This document shows, one piece after another, positions 36,258-46,095 of a DNA stretch of 64,000 nucleotides. Both the position numbers and the translations under genes were made by a program. The notes beneath the pieces were generated by a model, which made no database searches, was not told the origin of the DNA, and saw nothing but the letters and a program-made list of their open reading frames with translations. Each line of letters begins with the position of its first letter. Position 1 is the stretch's first letter. The stretch is taken from NCBI RefSeq assembly GCF_000235445.1, contig NZ_JH378835.1, forward strand, positions 14,104 through 78,103, read 5' to 3'. Source of the DNA: Johnsonella ignava ATCC 51276. Its GTDB lineage: Bacteria > Bacillota > Clostridia > Lachnospirales > Lachnospiraceae.

Positions 36258-36670
36258 AGGAGTCTTAGGACGACTCTTTTTTTAGTTTTTTTCCCTACAT
36301 TAAAATTCATAAGACCTTCAAAATCCTTTTTTACGCCTTCCATAAAAGGAAAATCTTCAATTCTGGCAAATGTAAATTTTCCATTATTTACCGTATCAAC
36401 AGTCTTTTGCAGACAGTCATGGCAGAGCTTTACTCCGCCCGGCATATTTACAAGCTTTCCGGCAGTGTCTTCAGGTCTGTGGCACATACTGCATATAACC
36501 CTGTCTGTATTATCATCCTGTTTTTTATTGCCTTTATTTGAATCCTTCTTGTCTTTTACATTAATACCTCTGATTCTAAACTTGCTGATATCAAAATCTT
36601 TACCGTCAAAATCATTTCCGCTCTTATTCCGGTTATATGTATATTTTTTATAAAATTGCTTTCTGTCCAT
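36245..36670 (-). CDS. clpX: ClpX, N-terminal zinc-binding part (frame-split)
   Basis: The C4 zinc finger CSMCHRPEDTAGKLVNMPGG..LCHDC that dimerises ClpX and binds adaptors lies at about residues 60-95. A 55-residue basic, Asn/Asp-rich extension precedes it, longer than in most ClpX. Start 36670 has AAGGAG 5 bases upstream. The frame ends at 36245 just after a run of seven A (minus strand); one extra A gives the ATPase frame and a 526-residue protein. As written, the two parts would be separate polypeptides. Confidence 0.88.
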   Translation of the reverse strand: MDRKQFYKKYTYNRNKSGNDFDGKDFDISKFRIRGINVKDKKDSNKGNKKQDDNTDRVICSMCHRPEDTAGKLVNMPGGVKLCHDCLQKTVDTVNNGKFTFARIEDFPFMEGVKKDFEGLMNFNVGKKTKKRVVLRLLCSV

Positions 36671-36977
36671 ATTTCTCCTTAAAATTAGTCCGTTAGCCAT
36701 ATATCGTTTTTTATACGGACCGTAGATCCGCATCCGTTATGCCTGATGCTATGTCTGACATTATATCTGTACAGTTAATTCTGTACAGAAAGTTCAAAAT
36801 TAATCTCCTATCTTATCCATTATATACAGATTTTACAAGTTGTGCAAGTATGCAGCTGTCGTATTATTATAATGTGGCTGCGGTTTTATTTTATAACTCA
36901 GCTGTGCTTTTTTCTATATGCCAAGAGAGATGGGGCAGTCCCCATCTCCCGATTTGCCATACTTTTACAGACGGCTC
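36671..36977. other. intergenic region between htrA-like and clpX genes, with hairpin
   Basis: About 300 bases without a convincing gene. A perfect 9-bp stem with a 4-base loop (GAGATGGGG at 36927-36935, CCCCATCTC at 36940-36948) lies just past the HtrA stop. It lacks a T-run on either strand, so it is a weak terminator or an mRNA end-stabilising hairpin. Confidence 0.5.
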
Positions 36978-38888
36978 CTAATTATTAACTTCAGTATCCT
37001 TTCTGAATCCAAGCTTAACCGTTACCTGCATCTCCTTATATTCGCTTCCTTCAAGTCTTTGTATTGTAAGTTTAACTTCCTCACCGCCTGAGTAATAGGT
37101 AAGCTGTTTTTTAAGATCATCCATGCTCCTTATTGTCTGAGCATTTATCTTAGTAATTATATCCTTTTCTCTAAGCTGTGAATTTGCAGCCGCACCGCCC
37201 TCAAGTATCTTATAAACATATACGCCTCTGGGCATATCATACGCCTGAGCCATATCTGAATCTATATTCTGTCCACGTATTCCCAGATATCCCTGTTTTG
37301 ACTCTTCAACCTCGGTTTTAGTCTGTTGATTTGAAAGTTCGTCAATTATTCCCTTTACATCGGATATAGGTATCGCATAACCCATACCCTCAACCTCAGT
37401 TGAGGAATATTTTGCCGAGTTGATTCCTATTACATCACCGTCCATATTTATAAGAGCACCTCCTGAGTTTCCTGGATTTATAGCTGCATCAGTCTGCAAA
37501 AGACTTTTCTTTACACCGTCTTTTGTCTGTACTTCCCTGTTAAGCGCACTTACTATACCTGCTGTAACCGACTGTCCGTAACCCAGTGCATTGCCTATTG
37601 CCACTACGCTCTGACCTACTTTTATACTTCCGGAATCGCCAAGATTCGCTATACTTATCTTGTCAACAGTATCCTGCTTTACATCCGATTTCTTAACCGC
37701 AATCACCGCTATATCCGAATCCGCATCACCGCCCTTTATATTTGCAGATACCTCCTGCCCGTCTATAAATACCACACTTAATTTACTTGTATCATCTATA
37801 ACATGATTATTGGTAACTATAAGATATTCCTCATCATTTTGCCCTATAATTATACCTGAACCGCTTGAAGGAGTTTCATATATCTGCCTTTCTCCAAACC
37901 AGCCTGAAGCATCTATCTTTGTAGTTCCGTTTATTGCAACTACAAAAGGCATAGAACGCTCAGCGATAGCTTCAATACCGTTTGACGCTCTTTGTACTGA
38001 GCCCGAATCGGCATCAGTATTTCCCGATACCGAATCCTTGGTTTGAATACTTGCAATCTTTGATGTCTGTTCAGTCTGTCTTGCCTGCTCCTGTAAATCG
38101 GAACTTCCGATATCCGGCTTATAGGCATATCTGTTTACCGCAACCATGGTACCTCCTGCTACGGTTCCAAATAAAACCGCCGAAGCTGTAATAACTGCAA
38201 CTTTTTTTACAAAACCGCCCTTTTTGCCGCCTGAACGCTTATAATTATTCGGATTGCGAAGATATGCCGCATTACCCTCATATCCGTCTGTATATCGCCT
38301 GTTTGCAGCTGAACCTGATGAATACATATTCTCATTATATCCGTTTGATGAATATGTATTATCTACATATCTGTTTGATGAATATGTGTTTCGTGTATGG
38401 CTGTTATATGAGGCAGGGATATTTGCACTTTCCTGCATATATCCTAATGAATTTTCACTGTCTGATTTATTGTTATAGCCTGAGTCTGTATATATATTTG
38501 AGCTGCTTTGGTTACCGGAATATATATTTGTATTATTTTGAGCATTCTGATATGTACTTTCCTGAGTGCCTCGGTATGTATTTGTGCTATCTGAATATGT
38601 ATTTCCTGAATCCCGGTAAACATTTGAACTGCCTCCTGCATATATACCGGAATCAGAAGCCCCATCTGAATACATGTCCGAATCTGAGGTTGTACCTGAA
38701 TATGAACTGTTTGCAGATGTATTTTCCGCATTTAAGCCGGAATAAGAAGCATTATTCATATTCAAGCCCTCTTTATTAACGTTTTCCGTGTTAGAACTTT
38801 CTCTGTTATAATTTCCTCCATTAAAGTCTTTTTTATTATTAGTGCCTTCATTATTTATATTCTGGTTGTTTTCATAATCGTCATACAT
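36978..38888 (-). CDS. HtrA/DegP-type membrane-anchored serine protease
   Basis: A 636-residue protease. Residues 1-220 are cytoplasmic and low-complexity, rich in Asn, Ser, Tyr and Gly with imperfect YSS-N-Y and Y-G repeats. A single membrane helix follows (about 226-248), then a trypsin-like domain with His in VTNNHVID, Asp in DADSDIAVI and Ser in NPGNSGGALIN, and a C-terminal PDZ domain. HtrA enzymes degrade misfolded envelope proteins. The repeat-rich N-terminus is longer than usual. GGAGG lies upstream. It follows the LCP gene with a terminator between, so it is probably its own unit. Confidence 0.92.
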   Translation of the reverse strand: MYDDYENNQNINNEGTNNKKDFNGGNYNRESSNTENVNKEGLNMNNASYSGLNAENTSANSSYSGTTSDSDMYSDGASDSGIYAGGSSNVYRDSGNTYSDSTNTYRGTQESTYQNAQNNTNIYSGNQSSSNIYTDSGYNNKSDSENSLGYMQESANIPASYNSHTRNTYSSNRYVDNTYSSNGYNENMYSSGSAANRRYTDGYEGNAAYLRNPNNYKRSGGKKGGFVKKVAVITASAVLFGTVAGGTMVAVNRYAYKPDIGSSDLQEQARQTEQTSKIASIQTKDSVSGNTDADSGSVQRASNGIEAIAERSMPFVVAINGTTKIDASGWFGERQIYETPSSGSGIIIGQNDEEYLIVTNNHVIDDTSKLSVVFIDGQEVSANIKGGDADSDIAVIAVKKSDVKQDTVDKISIANLGDSGSIKVGQSVVAIGNALGYGQSVTAGIVSALNREVQTKDGVKKSLLQTDAAINPGNSGGALINMDGDVIGINSAKYSSTEVEGMGYAIPISDVKGIIDELSNQQTKTEVEESKQGYLGIRGQNIDSDMAQAYDMPRGVYVYKILEGGAAANSQLREKDIITKINAQTIRSMDDLKKQLTYYSGGEEVKLTIQRLEGSEYKEMQVTVKLGFRKDTEVNN

Positions 38889-38967
38889 AATAATGTACCT
38901 CCATCTTCAGTATTAATACGCTGTTGTGCCCTTGAGGACCTTTAAGCTGTTTATCTCTATATGCATA

Positions 38968-39007
38968 AAAGCATTGGTAAACTATGTATGTAGTTTACCA
39001 ATGCTTT
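38968..39007 (-). terminator. terminator after the LCP gene
   Basis: A 17-bp perfect stem (38968-38984 with 38991-39007) around a 6-base loop. T-runs are short, but stem strength makes it a likely terminator for the polysaccharide operon ending with the LCP gene. Confidence 0.75.
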
Positions 39008-39060
39008 GTGTATAAAATGTGTCATAATATAAATGATTGTGTGAAAATATATACTGCTTA

Positions 39061-41223
39061 TTAGTTCGGTGCAGGTGCTATTGTTTCTTCACCTGAAGCC
39101 TTCTTTGAAGACTTGGTTTCACCGCCTTGTGCCGGCTTTTTTTCTGAGGTTGACTCATTTGTCTTTGCAGGCTTTCTCTCAGCTGTAGATTCCGCAGGAT
39201 TTGTATATTCGGATGAGGGTTTTCTCTCAGATGTGCTTTCACTTCCCGGATTTATACCCTTTGCAGAACTTTCATGCGGTTTCTTTTCAGGGCTCTGTTC
39301 CCCCGATCCTATATATTCATCACTTGTTGAATCCAGTCTATTTCCGGTGTCCTTTGTCGGATCATCAACTCCGGGACCGTATATTGCCGTTGATGAAGAA
39401 TTCTTTTTATTTTCTGAATTCTTGCTTTCATCAGAAGGTTTTTTAAACCATTTTGTCTCACCGTTATCATCGGTCTCATAATCAACCCCGTACTCACTTG
39501 ATTTTTTGGTTGATGATTTTGAACCTGATGAGCCGCCGTCAGAACCTGATGAATTTCCTGAATGAGAACCGCCTGAACCTCCGGACTTGGAAGAGCCGCT
39601 TCCTGAGCGTTCTCCTTCATCAGGAACATATCCCTTATCAGTAGGTACATGATCTATATATTTTCCTTCTTTATACATGCCTGAATCCGATGAAATCCTG
39701 CGGCTTATACTTTTAACCGTTTCAGACGGTTCATAATCTTCAGTTTCAAAAAGGAATTTATGAAGCTGCCTTACATTGCTCTCAAGTGTCTGAGGTATTA
39801 CGCAGTCTCCCTTTCTGCCTATGTTTCCTCCTCCTCGTGCAAAAGGAAAGCCTGCCGTCTCACCTATGTGATACATCTTAACATCCGATATAACATCAAG
39901 ACCGTCCTGCCATGTAAGATTTGTAGCAACCATCTCAAGCATGTTTCCTAAAAGATCGTTAAGTGTCTTTAAATCGGAATTTTTAGCCTTTTCAAGTGCA
40001 AGTGTTATAATCTTTCTCTGTCTTTCAGTTCTTGCAAAATCACTGTCCATATATCTTAATCTGCCGTAAGCTACCGCCTGTATACCGTCAAGGTGATGCA
40101 TACCCGGGGCAGGTATCTGTACTGAACCTATCTTAGTTGATTTTACAGTCTCTGTAATATATGAATTGATATATCTGTGTTCAGCCTTTGTAATCTCAAG
40201 GTCAACGCCTCCAAGTATATTTATTCCGGTAGCAACGGCTTTCCAGCTGAAAGTTACATATTCCGTAATATTAAGATCAAGGTTTTTATTTATAGCCTTC
40301 AGTGCCTGCTCAGGACCTCCTACCGCATAGGCGTTGTTAATCTTATTGTATTTGTCATTGCCGGTATTCATGTAAGTATCTCTAAATACACTTACCATTT
40401 TTATCTCGCCGTTTGCCTGATTAATGCTTGCTATTATTATAACGTCGGAATTTCCTCTTGTAACCGAATTATCTCTTGTGTCGACACCGAATATGGCTAT
40501 ATTCCGGTATCCTTCCATACGTTTTATATTTTCAACCGAAAGATCGTTATTTACAACATTTGATTTGTTAAATTCAGGTCTTTGTATCCTGCTGTACTTA
40601 TCAAGCATATAAGCATATGAAAAAATAACTCCAAGCACAAGTGCTTCAGCAATAACCATAAGCACTACCTTAAGAAGTTTTGATTTCTTTTTAGGCTTGT
40701 ATTCTTTCTCCTTTTTAAGTGCACGGCTTCTGTTTTCTTTTTTAATTTCATTTCGCAGATTATCCTGAATTTCAGATACTATATCCTGTGTTGAAGCGTT
40801 AAGCGGTACCGGTACCTGACGGTTCGGCTTTGCAGTTTGTGCCTCATTATTTTTTGAATCAGCCTGCTTTTTAATATCTGTCTTTTTTACTTGTATATCT
40901 TCCGCTGACATTTTGGGCTGATTTTGATTTTTTTCATCATTTTTACCCGTATCTTTTTTAGAAACAGGCTGCTTTTTACCCTGTGCAGTTCGGTTTTTTG
41001 AGTTTTGATCCTGTACATTTTTATGTGCAGTTCTTTCAAGAGGCATATTTGCGGACTTTGTCCCGTCAGATGAAGCCTGATCGGCAAAAAGACCGTCTGT
41101 ATTTTTCTGCTGTATATCCTGTTGTTCTTTTACAGCATCTTTTAATACTTTTCTGCGGCTTCTTGAGCGTGGTCTTGTATTTTTCTTTTGTGAATCGTTT
41201 TTCTTTTGTAAATCATCCTTCAT
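39061..41223 (-). CDS. LytR-CpsA-Psr (LCP) family ligase
   Basis: LCP enzymes attach teichoic acids or capsule from undecaprenyl carriers to peptidoglycan. The cytoplasmic N-terminus (1-185) is Lys/Gln-rich; one membrane helix follows (about 187-210). The LCP catalytic domain (about 240-440) has IAIFGVDTRDN, SVFRDTYMN and an Arg-rich FARTERQRKII helix. The last 200 residues are Ser/Gly/Glu/Pro-rich low complexity with SSEY- and ERKP-type repeats, probably spanning the wall. 720 residues is long for the family. Located at the 3' end of the polysaccharide genes, matching a role in attaching their product. Confidence 0.92.
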   Translation of the reverse strand: MKDDLQKKNDSQKKNTRPRSRSRRKVLKDAVKEQQDIQQKNTDGLFADQASSDGTKSANMPLERTAHKNVQDQNSKNRTAQGKKQPVSKKDTGKNDEKNQNQPKMSAEDIQVKKTDIKKQADSKNNEAQTAKPNRQVPVPLNASTQDIVSEIQDNLRNEIKKENRSRALKKEKEYKPKKKSKLLKVVLMVIAEALVLGVIFSYAYMLDKYSRIQRPEFNKSNVVNNDLSVENIKRMEGYRNIAIFGVDTRDNSVTRGNSDVIIIASINQANGEIKMVSVFRDTYMNTGNDKYNKINNAYAVGGPEQALKAINKNLDLNITEYVTFSWKAVATGINILGGVDLEITKAEHRYINSYITETVKSTKIGSVQIPAPGMHHLDGIQAVAYGRLRYMDSDFARTERQRKIITLALEKAKNSDLKTLNDLLGNMLEMVATNLTWQDGLDVISDVKMYHIGETAGFPFARGGGNIGRKGDCVIPQTLESNVRQLHKFLFETEDYEPSETVKSISRRISSDSGMYKEGKYIDHVPTDKGYVPDEGERSGSGSSKSGGSGGSHSGNSSGSDGGSSGSKSSTKKSSEYGVDYETDDNGETKWFKKPSDESKNSENKKNSSSTAIYGPGVDDPTKDTGNRLDSTSDEYIGSGEQSPEKKPHESSAKGINPGSESTSERKPSSEYTNPAESTAERKPAKTNESTSEKKPAQGGETKSSKKASGEETIAPAPN

Positions 41224-41299
41224 ACGATTATACCTTTCTCAAAATCAATAAGTATGTAAAAATATAACTACATAAATATCTGCTTCTGTATATCTTCTG

Positions 41300-42706
41300 T
41301 CAATAAGCATTTTTATTTATAAAGCCCTTAAAAATAGTCAGGAACATTATCTTAAAATCAAAGCCCAATGTCCAGTTTTCTATGTAATACAGATCATGTT
41401 CTATCCTTTTTTGTATCGATGTATCCCCTCTGAATCCGTTGACTTGTGCCCATCCGGTGAGACCGGGTCTGACCTGATGTTTTATCATATAATGTGGAAT
41501 CTCTTCTTTAAACTTCTCAACATAATAAGGTCTTTCAGGTCTGGGACCCACTATACTCATATTGCCTATCAGTATATTGTAAAACTGCGGCAGCTCATCT
41601 ATACTTGTTTTTCTTATAAATCTGCCTACTGCCGTTACTCTGGGGTCATCAGGCGTAGTCCACGCCTTTGCCTCTTTTTTCTTTTCCTGTACAGCCATAG
41701 ACCTGAATTTATACATCTTAAAAGGTTTATTGTGAAGCCCTACTCTCTCCTGAGGAAATATCACAGGACCCCGGCTTGTAAGCTTTATAAGCACTGCTAT
41801 AACAATCATAAGCGGAGAAAATATTATAAGTCCGGTTATACCCGCAAATATATCAACAATTCTTTTTATAACTGCATTATGCCATCTTGTAAGCGGTACA
41901 TGTCTTATATTTATAACCGGAAGCCCCATCAAATCCTCTATATACGGAATCGTAGGAATTATATTCTGATAATCGGGTATAAATTTTGTATGTACTCCCG
42001 ACTTCTCACAGCTTTTTACTATATCCTCAAGATGCTCGTATTCCTCAAGTCCGAGTGTTATGGCAATCTCATCAAGATTATTCGCATCAAGTATGCCTTT
42101 AAGGTTGTCTATGCCTCCTATAACTGCGATATTCCTGTATGAGTATCCTTTTTCTTTATTATTGTCAAGAATACCCATTATCTTATATCCCCACTGCAAA
42201 TTTGAAGTTACCCTGTCTATATATCCTTCTGCTGCACGGCTGTAACCTACAAGCAGTATATGCTTAAGATTATGACCGTTTATCCTGAGTTTCATGAAAA
42301 AAAATCTTATAAGATTTCTCTCGACAGTCTCAAATACTATACAGTTTATATAGAATATAAGAACCAGTCTTCTTGAAAAATGGTACAGATAAAGATTTTT
42401 TGAACCTAAAAAAAGTACAAGGGTTATTATAAGAAAACCTATTGTATTTGCTTTTAATATACCCTCAAATTCTTTTCCTACACCACCTATCCGTTTAGGA
42501 GTATAGAGTCCGAATATCTCATTTAATATTATATACAGCGGAACTATCAATGCCATCGCCGTTATATATATACTTGCAGGAAGTGCCGCTGTCGCTGCAT
42601 TTCTGCCAAATATTATTATATATGCTGCTGTATATCCGGCAATGATGGTCAATGCGTCAATTATCATATACAGCCTGTTAAGGCGTATTTGATTATTTTC
42701 TATCAT
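41300..42706 (-). CDS. polyprenyl glycosylphosphotransferase (polysaccharide priming)
   Basis: A 468-residue protein with four or five N-terminal membrane helices, a cytoplasmic Rossmann-like region (LVGYSRAAEGYIDR), one more helix (about 280-300) and a C-terminal sugar transferase domain with the family motifs KFRSM, TSIDELPQF and GPRPERP. It transfers a sugar-1-phosphate to undecaprenyl phosphate to start a repeat unit; whether glucose, galactose or another sugar cannot be told. It completes the transferase set with the three glycosyltransferases upstream. Confidence 0.93.
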   Translation of the reverse strand: MIENNQIRLNRLYMIIDALTIIAGYTAAYIIIFGRNAATAALPASIYITAMALIVPLYIILNEIFGLYTPKRIGGVGKEFEGILKANTIGFLIITLVLFLGSKNLYLYHFSRRLVLIFYINCIVFETVERNLIRFFFMKLRINGHNLKHILLVGYSRAAEGYIDRVTSNLQWGYKIMGILDNNKEKGYSYRNIAVIGGIDNLKGILDANNLDEIAITLGLEEYEHLEDIVKSCEKSGVHTKFIPDYQNIIPTIPYIEDLMGLPVINIRHVPLTRWHNAVIKRIVDIFAGITGLIIFSPLMIVIAVLIKLTSRGPVIFPQERVGLHNKPFKMYKFRSMAVQEKKKEAKAWTTPDDPRVTAVGRFIRKTSIDELPQFYNILIGNMSIVGPRPERPYYVEKFKEEIPHYMIKHQVRPGLTGWAQVNGFRGDTSIQKRIEHDLYYIENWTLGFDFKIMFLTIFKGFINKNAY

Positions 42707-42782
42707 AATCGCTGCTCCGTATATTATACATATTTTTATATTTTTTTCTATTAATTTTTTTATAATCTTACATTAATTTCAA

Positions 42783-43754
42783 TTACAGCCGTCTCTTTAT
42801 AAAATGTACGGTATATCTGAGTGCTCCGAGCAGGAGTTCAAACTCGACTGCCATAATTCTGTATATAGGCACTTTTTCAAAATCGACACGCCTGCATTTT
42901 TTAAATGTGCATACCCCCTCAATTATACCTGCTATATAATCTTTTAAAAAGCCTTTTTTTAAAAAAAATACTCCCTTAAGCACAATCCCCAAAATTAAGG
43001 GCAGCGCATTTATAAAAAGCTGTAAATCCGATTGATTTTTATAATTTAAATATATATTATTTCTTGCTGTAAGTCTGACCTTAAATGGATTATATTTTGA
43101 ACCGGAGGTTGCACTTCCCAGGTGATAAACCTTTGCCTTGGGCTCATATATAATTATACAGCCTGCAAGCCTTGCCCTGTAACTTAAATCTATATCTTCA
43201 AGGTACGCAAAATGCATCTCATCAAATAAACCGAATTTTTTTACTAAATCAGTCCTGTAAATTGAAGCTCCTGCACAGGCTGAAAATATAAATTCAGCTT
43301 TTTCATAGCAATCCGTTTTTTCACCGGTTCCTCTCTGATATGCCCAACCCATAATGCTGTATCCGTCGCCTGCATCATCTATAAGCTCTCTTCTATGCGC
43401 CTGTATCATCATAGGATTTACTGCAAATATCCTGTCAGAAGTTTCAATCCTTTTAAGAAGATTTTCCACAAAGTCCTCAAATACTATCGTATCATTATTA
43501 AGCAGTATTATATACTTGGTATTTGATATCCTTATACCTGCATTTACTCCTCCTGCAAACCCCCTGTTTCTAGTAAGAAAAAGAGACGGTATTTTATTTT
43601 TTTTAAGCCACTGTCTGCTGCCGTCATCTGAACCGTTATCAACTACAAGTATATCAAAACAGTCGCATGTCTGTTTTTTAAGCGATTTTATACATTCAGT
43701 CAGAAAGTCTAAACCATTATAATTAGGTATTATTACCCTTACTTTTTTTTCCAT
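42783..43754 (-). CDS. GT2 family glycosyltransferase
   Basis: A 323-residue GT-A fold enzyme: IIPNYNGLDFL at the start, VVDNGSDDGS, NNDT (the nucleotide/metal-binding acid) near residue 80, and LEDIDLSYRARLAGC near 188. It resembles rhamnosyltransferases of the WbbL type, but the sugar cannot be fixed by eye. The C-terminal 90 residues contain a hydrophobic segment and Lys-rich stretches that may bind the membrane. Confidence 0.9.
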   Translation of the reverse strand: MEKKVRVIIPNYNGLDFLTECIKSLKKQTCDCFDILVVDNGSDDGSRQWLKKNKIPSLFLTRNRGFAGGVNAGIRISNTKYIILLNNDTIVFEDFVENLLKRIETSDRIFAVNPMMIQAHRRELIDDAGDGYSIMGWAYQRGTGEKTDCYEKAEFIFSACAGASIYRTDLVKKFGLFDEMHFAYLEDIDLSYRARLAGCIIIYEPKAKVYHLGSATSGSKYNPFKVRLTARNNIYLNYKNQSDLQLFINALPLILGIVLKGVFFLKKGFLKDYIAGIIEGVCTFKKCRRVDFEKVPIYRIMAVEFELLLGALRYTVHFIKRRL

Positions 43755-43862
43755 ATATTTTCCTGTGCTCAGTTCATAATTTTATTCATAGCAATTTATT
43801 CTGTCAGTTTATCTAAGGTATATTGTATTTGTAAAATATAGCATATATCATTATTTTTTATG

Positions 43863-46085
43863 TTAAAAATACTTTTCTATATCCTTTATATGATATTGCT
43901 CACCTATCTTCTCCTTATATAAATCTCTAAGGGAAAAATCCGACTTTCTTAATGTCAGATTCGGGTTGTAATAAGGGTCTCCGTCCTTAAGTATATCCGG
44001 CCATTTTTTAATAAAGCTTGCAGTTTCCCGGTTAAATCTCTCCATCTTTTCAGGAGTGTCCTCAAGCCCTCTCGATTTTGACTCATAATGATAAAACACG
44101 GCATAAGGGGTGTATACAATTAATTTCCCAAGTCTTCTTACTTTCATACAGAAATCTATATCATTAAAAGCTACCGCAAGCTCCTTTGAAAATCCACCGG
44201 CAGCGTCAAATACCGACCTTTTAGTCAACATGCAGGCTGCAGTAACCGCTGAATAATCCTGTGCTGTCGCAGCTCTATGGAAATAGCTGTTTTGAGTATC
44301 ATGAAGCCCTATAAAAGTATGGCCTGCAATCCCTCCGAAACCGACCACAACTCCGGCATGCTGTATAGTATCATCCTTGTATAAAAGCTTGCATCCGCAT
44401 ATTCCTACATCTTCCCTCTGCACATACCCGAGCATTTCCCTTAAAGAATCCTTTTCTTTAAGTTCCACATCATTATTCATAAACAGAAGATAATCTCCTG
44501 AGGCATGTGAAACCCCGAAATTATTAATCTCGGAATAATTAAATTCCCTTTCCCATCTGACAACCTTTACATTATTATATTTTTTTTCAATTGATTTATA
44601 ATATTCCCATGTCTCATCAAGAGAGGAATTATTTTCAACTACTATAAACTCAAGGTTTCTGTAACTGCCCGACATAAGCGAGGTTATCGCAATATCAAGA
44701 TCGGCACTGTGATCCTTGTTCGGTATAATCACCGATATAAGCGGCTCCGACTCAATATGGAAAAAAGTATGATAAATTCCGTAATCAATCCCTTTTTCTA
44801 TACCGTCTATCCTGATATGCGGGAGAGTGCGTTCGTAATGTGCCCTTATAGCCCTTGCACCTGCCTCAAATGCATAAAGTTTACTTTGAGGATTTGCCGC
44901 CGTTGAATTCATATGGCACCTCCAGTGATACAGTACCTTCGGTATATGCACTATCTTTTGTGCATTTTCACATGCCCTGAATATAAAATCATAATCCTGT
45001 GCCCCGTCATAATCCGCATTAAACATGCCTATCTTATCAAGAAGCTGCCTTTTTATTATAAAAAGATGACATATATAATTTACGCTTCTAAGCAGGTCTA
45101 TATTAAAATCAGGTTTAAAATGCGGGTCAAAAAGTGCTCCACCGTCAAGATCCAATTTATCCTCATCACTGTAAAGACAATCGCAATCCCTGTTTTTATT
45201 AATTGCCGAAGCTACTTCATATAAAGCGTTTAAAGGCAGCAAATCATCATGATCACACAGCACTATAAAATCTCCCTGTGCCATTTTTAAAGCTTCATTG
45301 GTATTTCCTGAAATCCCCAGATTTTCACCTATGATTTTATATTTTACCCTGCTGTCTTTTTTAGCATACCGGGCAAGGATCTCAGCTATGCTCTCTGCAT
45401 CCTGCTCCCCGTCCTCAACAGGACTTCCATCGGCAATACATATTTCAAAATTTGAATAGGTCTGTGCAAGCAGGCTTTCAATTAATTCAGTCATAAAAAA
45501 TTTAGGTGTTTTATATGCCGGTATTGCCACTGAAAATTTAGGCATATATTCAAATACCTCTTTTTTCTGCCTTTGAAGTTCCTCATCTGACGGCTTGGTT
45601 TTTTCATACCATTCACCATATTCATAATCGCTGTCAATACCCTTTATCTTTGCAACAGACTTTCTATATAAAGCTCTCAGTCCATGCTCCTTTAAGAAAT
45701 TTAAAGAAACCCTTACAGTTTCCATATTGCACAGATCCTTTATCTTTTCAAATCTCTTATGGGCTGCACTTGAACGTTTTGCTATAAGCTCCTCATTAAA
45801 CTTAACAGTCTTTTTTGCTCCGTCCGCATCTATTACAAGGTAGTAGTCCTCAGTCCTTTTATATTCAAATCTTATATCAAATCCAAGTTCTTTATCAACT
45901 GTCTCTCCAAAGTATATCCTGCTTACATCATCTCGCCTTGTAAGTACAAGCTTAAAATCAATTTTATTTTTATCACCTGCATATACATTGAATTTAATGC
46001 AGGAATCAGGTCTTTTACCGACAGCCCAGCCGTTTATAGTTATAATATTCTCTCTGACACGGACTATATCTATCTTATACTTCAT
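43863..46085 (-). CDS. double-domain GT2 glycosyltransferase
   Basis: A 740-residue protein with an N-terminal beta-rich region (1-95), then two tandem GT2 domains. The first starts at SVAIPAYKTPKFF (about 183) with DHDDLL; the second starts at SVIIPNKDHSADL (about 460) with MNNDVEL and FNDIDFCMKVRRLG. Proteins of this build extend rhamnose-rich and O-antigen-type chains, adding two residues. Gene start lies 10 bases after the previous stop, with GAGG overlapping it. Confidence 0.9.
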   Translation of the reverse strand: MKYKIDIVRVRENIITINGWAVGKRPDSCIKFNVYAGDKNKIDFKLVLTRRDDVSRIYFGETVDKELGFDIRFEYKRTEDYYLVIDADGAKKTVKFNEELIAKRSSAAHKRFEKIKDLCNMETVRVSLNFLKEHGLRALYRKSVAKIKGIDSDYEYGEWYEKTKPSDEELQRQKKEVFEYMPKFSVAIPAYKTPKFFMTELIESLLAQTYSNFEICIADGSPVEDGEQDAESIAEILARYAKKDSRVKYKIIGENLGISGNTNEALKMAQGDFIVLCDHDDLLPLNALYEVASAINKNRDCDCLYSDEDKLDLDGGALFDPHFKPDFNIDLLRSVNYICHLFIIKRQLLDKIGMFNADYDGAQDYDFIFRACENAQKIVHIPKVLYHWRCHMNSTAANPQSKLYAFEAGARAIRAHYERTLPHIRIDGIEKGIDYGIYHTFFHIESEPLISVIIPNKDHSADLDIAITSLMSGSYRNLEFIVVENNSSLDETWEYYKSIEKKYNNVKVVRWEREFNYSEINNFGVSHASGDYLLFMNNDVELKEKDSLREMLGYVQREDVGICGCKLLYKDDTIQHAGVVVGFGGIAGHTFIGLHDTQNSYFHRAATAQDYSAVTAACMLTKRSVFDAAGGFSKELAVAFNDIDFCMKVRRLGKLIVYTPYAVFYHYESKSRGLEDTPEKMERFNRETASFIKKWPDILKDGDPYYNPNLTLRKSDFSLRDLYKEKIGEQYHIKDIEKYF

Positions 46086-46095
46086 TGATTAAACC

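Noticed and set aside
38250..38750. Short repeats resembling a CRISPR array
   Set aside because: The repeats are in-frame, imperfect coding repeats of the HtrA N-terminus with no constant spacer length; no cas genes nearby.
38264..38779. 171-residue plus-strand frame opposite the HtrA N-terminus
   Set aside because: Its Leu/Tyr repeats only mirror the low-complexity Asn/Ser/Tyr repeats of the HtrA gene.
41396..42142. 248-residue plus-strand frame opposite the priming transferase
   Set aside because: Antisense to a gene with all family motifs; Tyr/Arg/Cys-rich composition is an artefact of the reverse strand.
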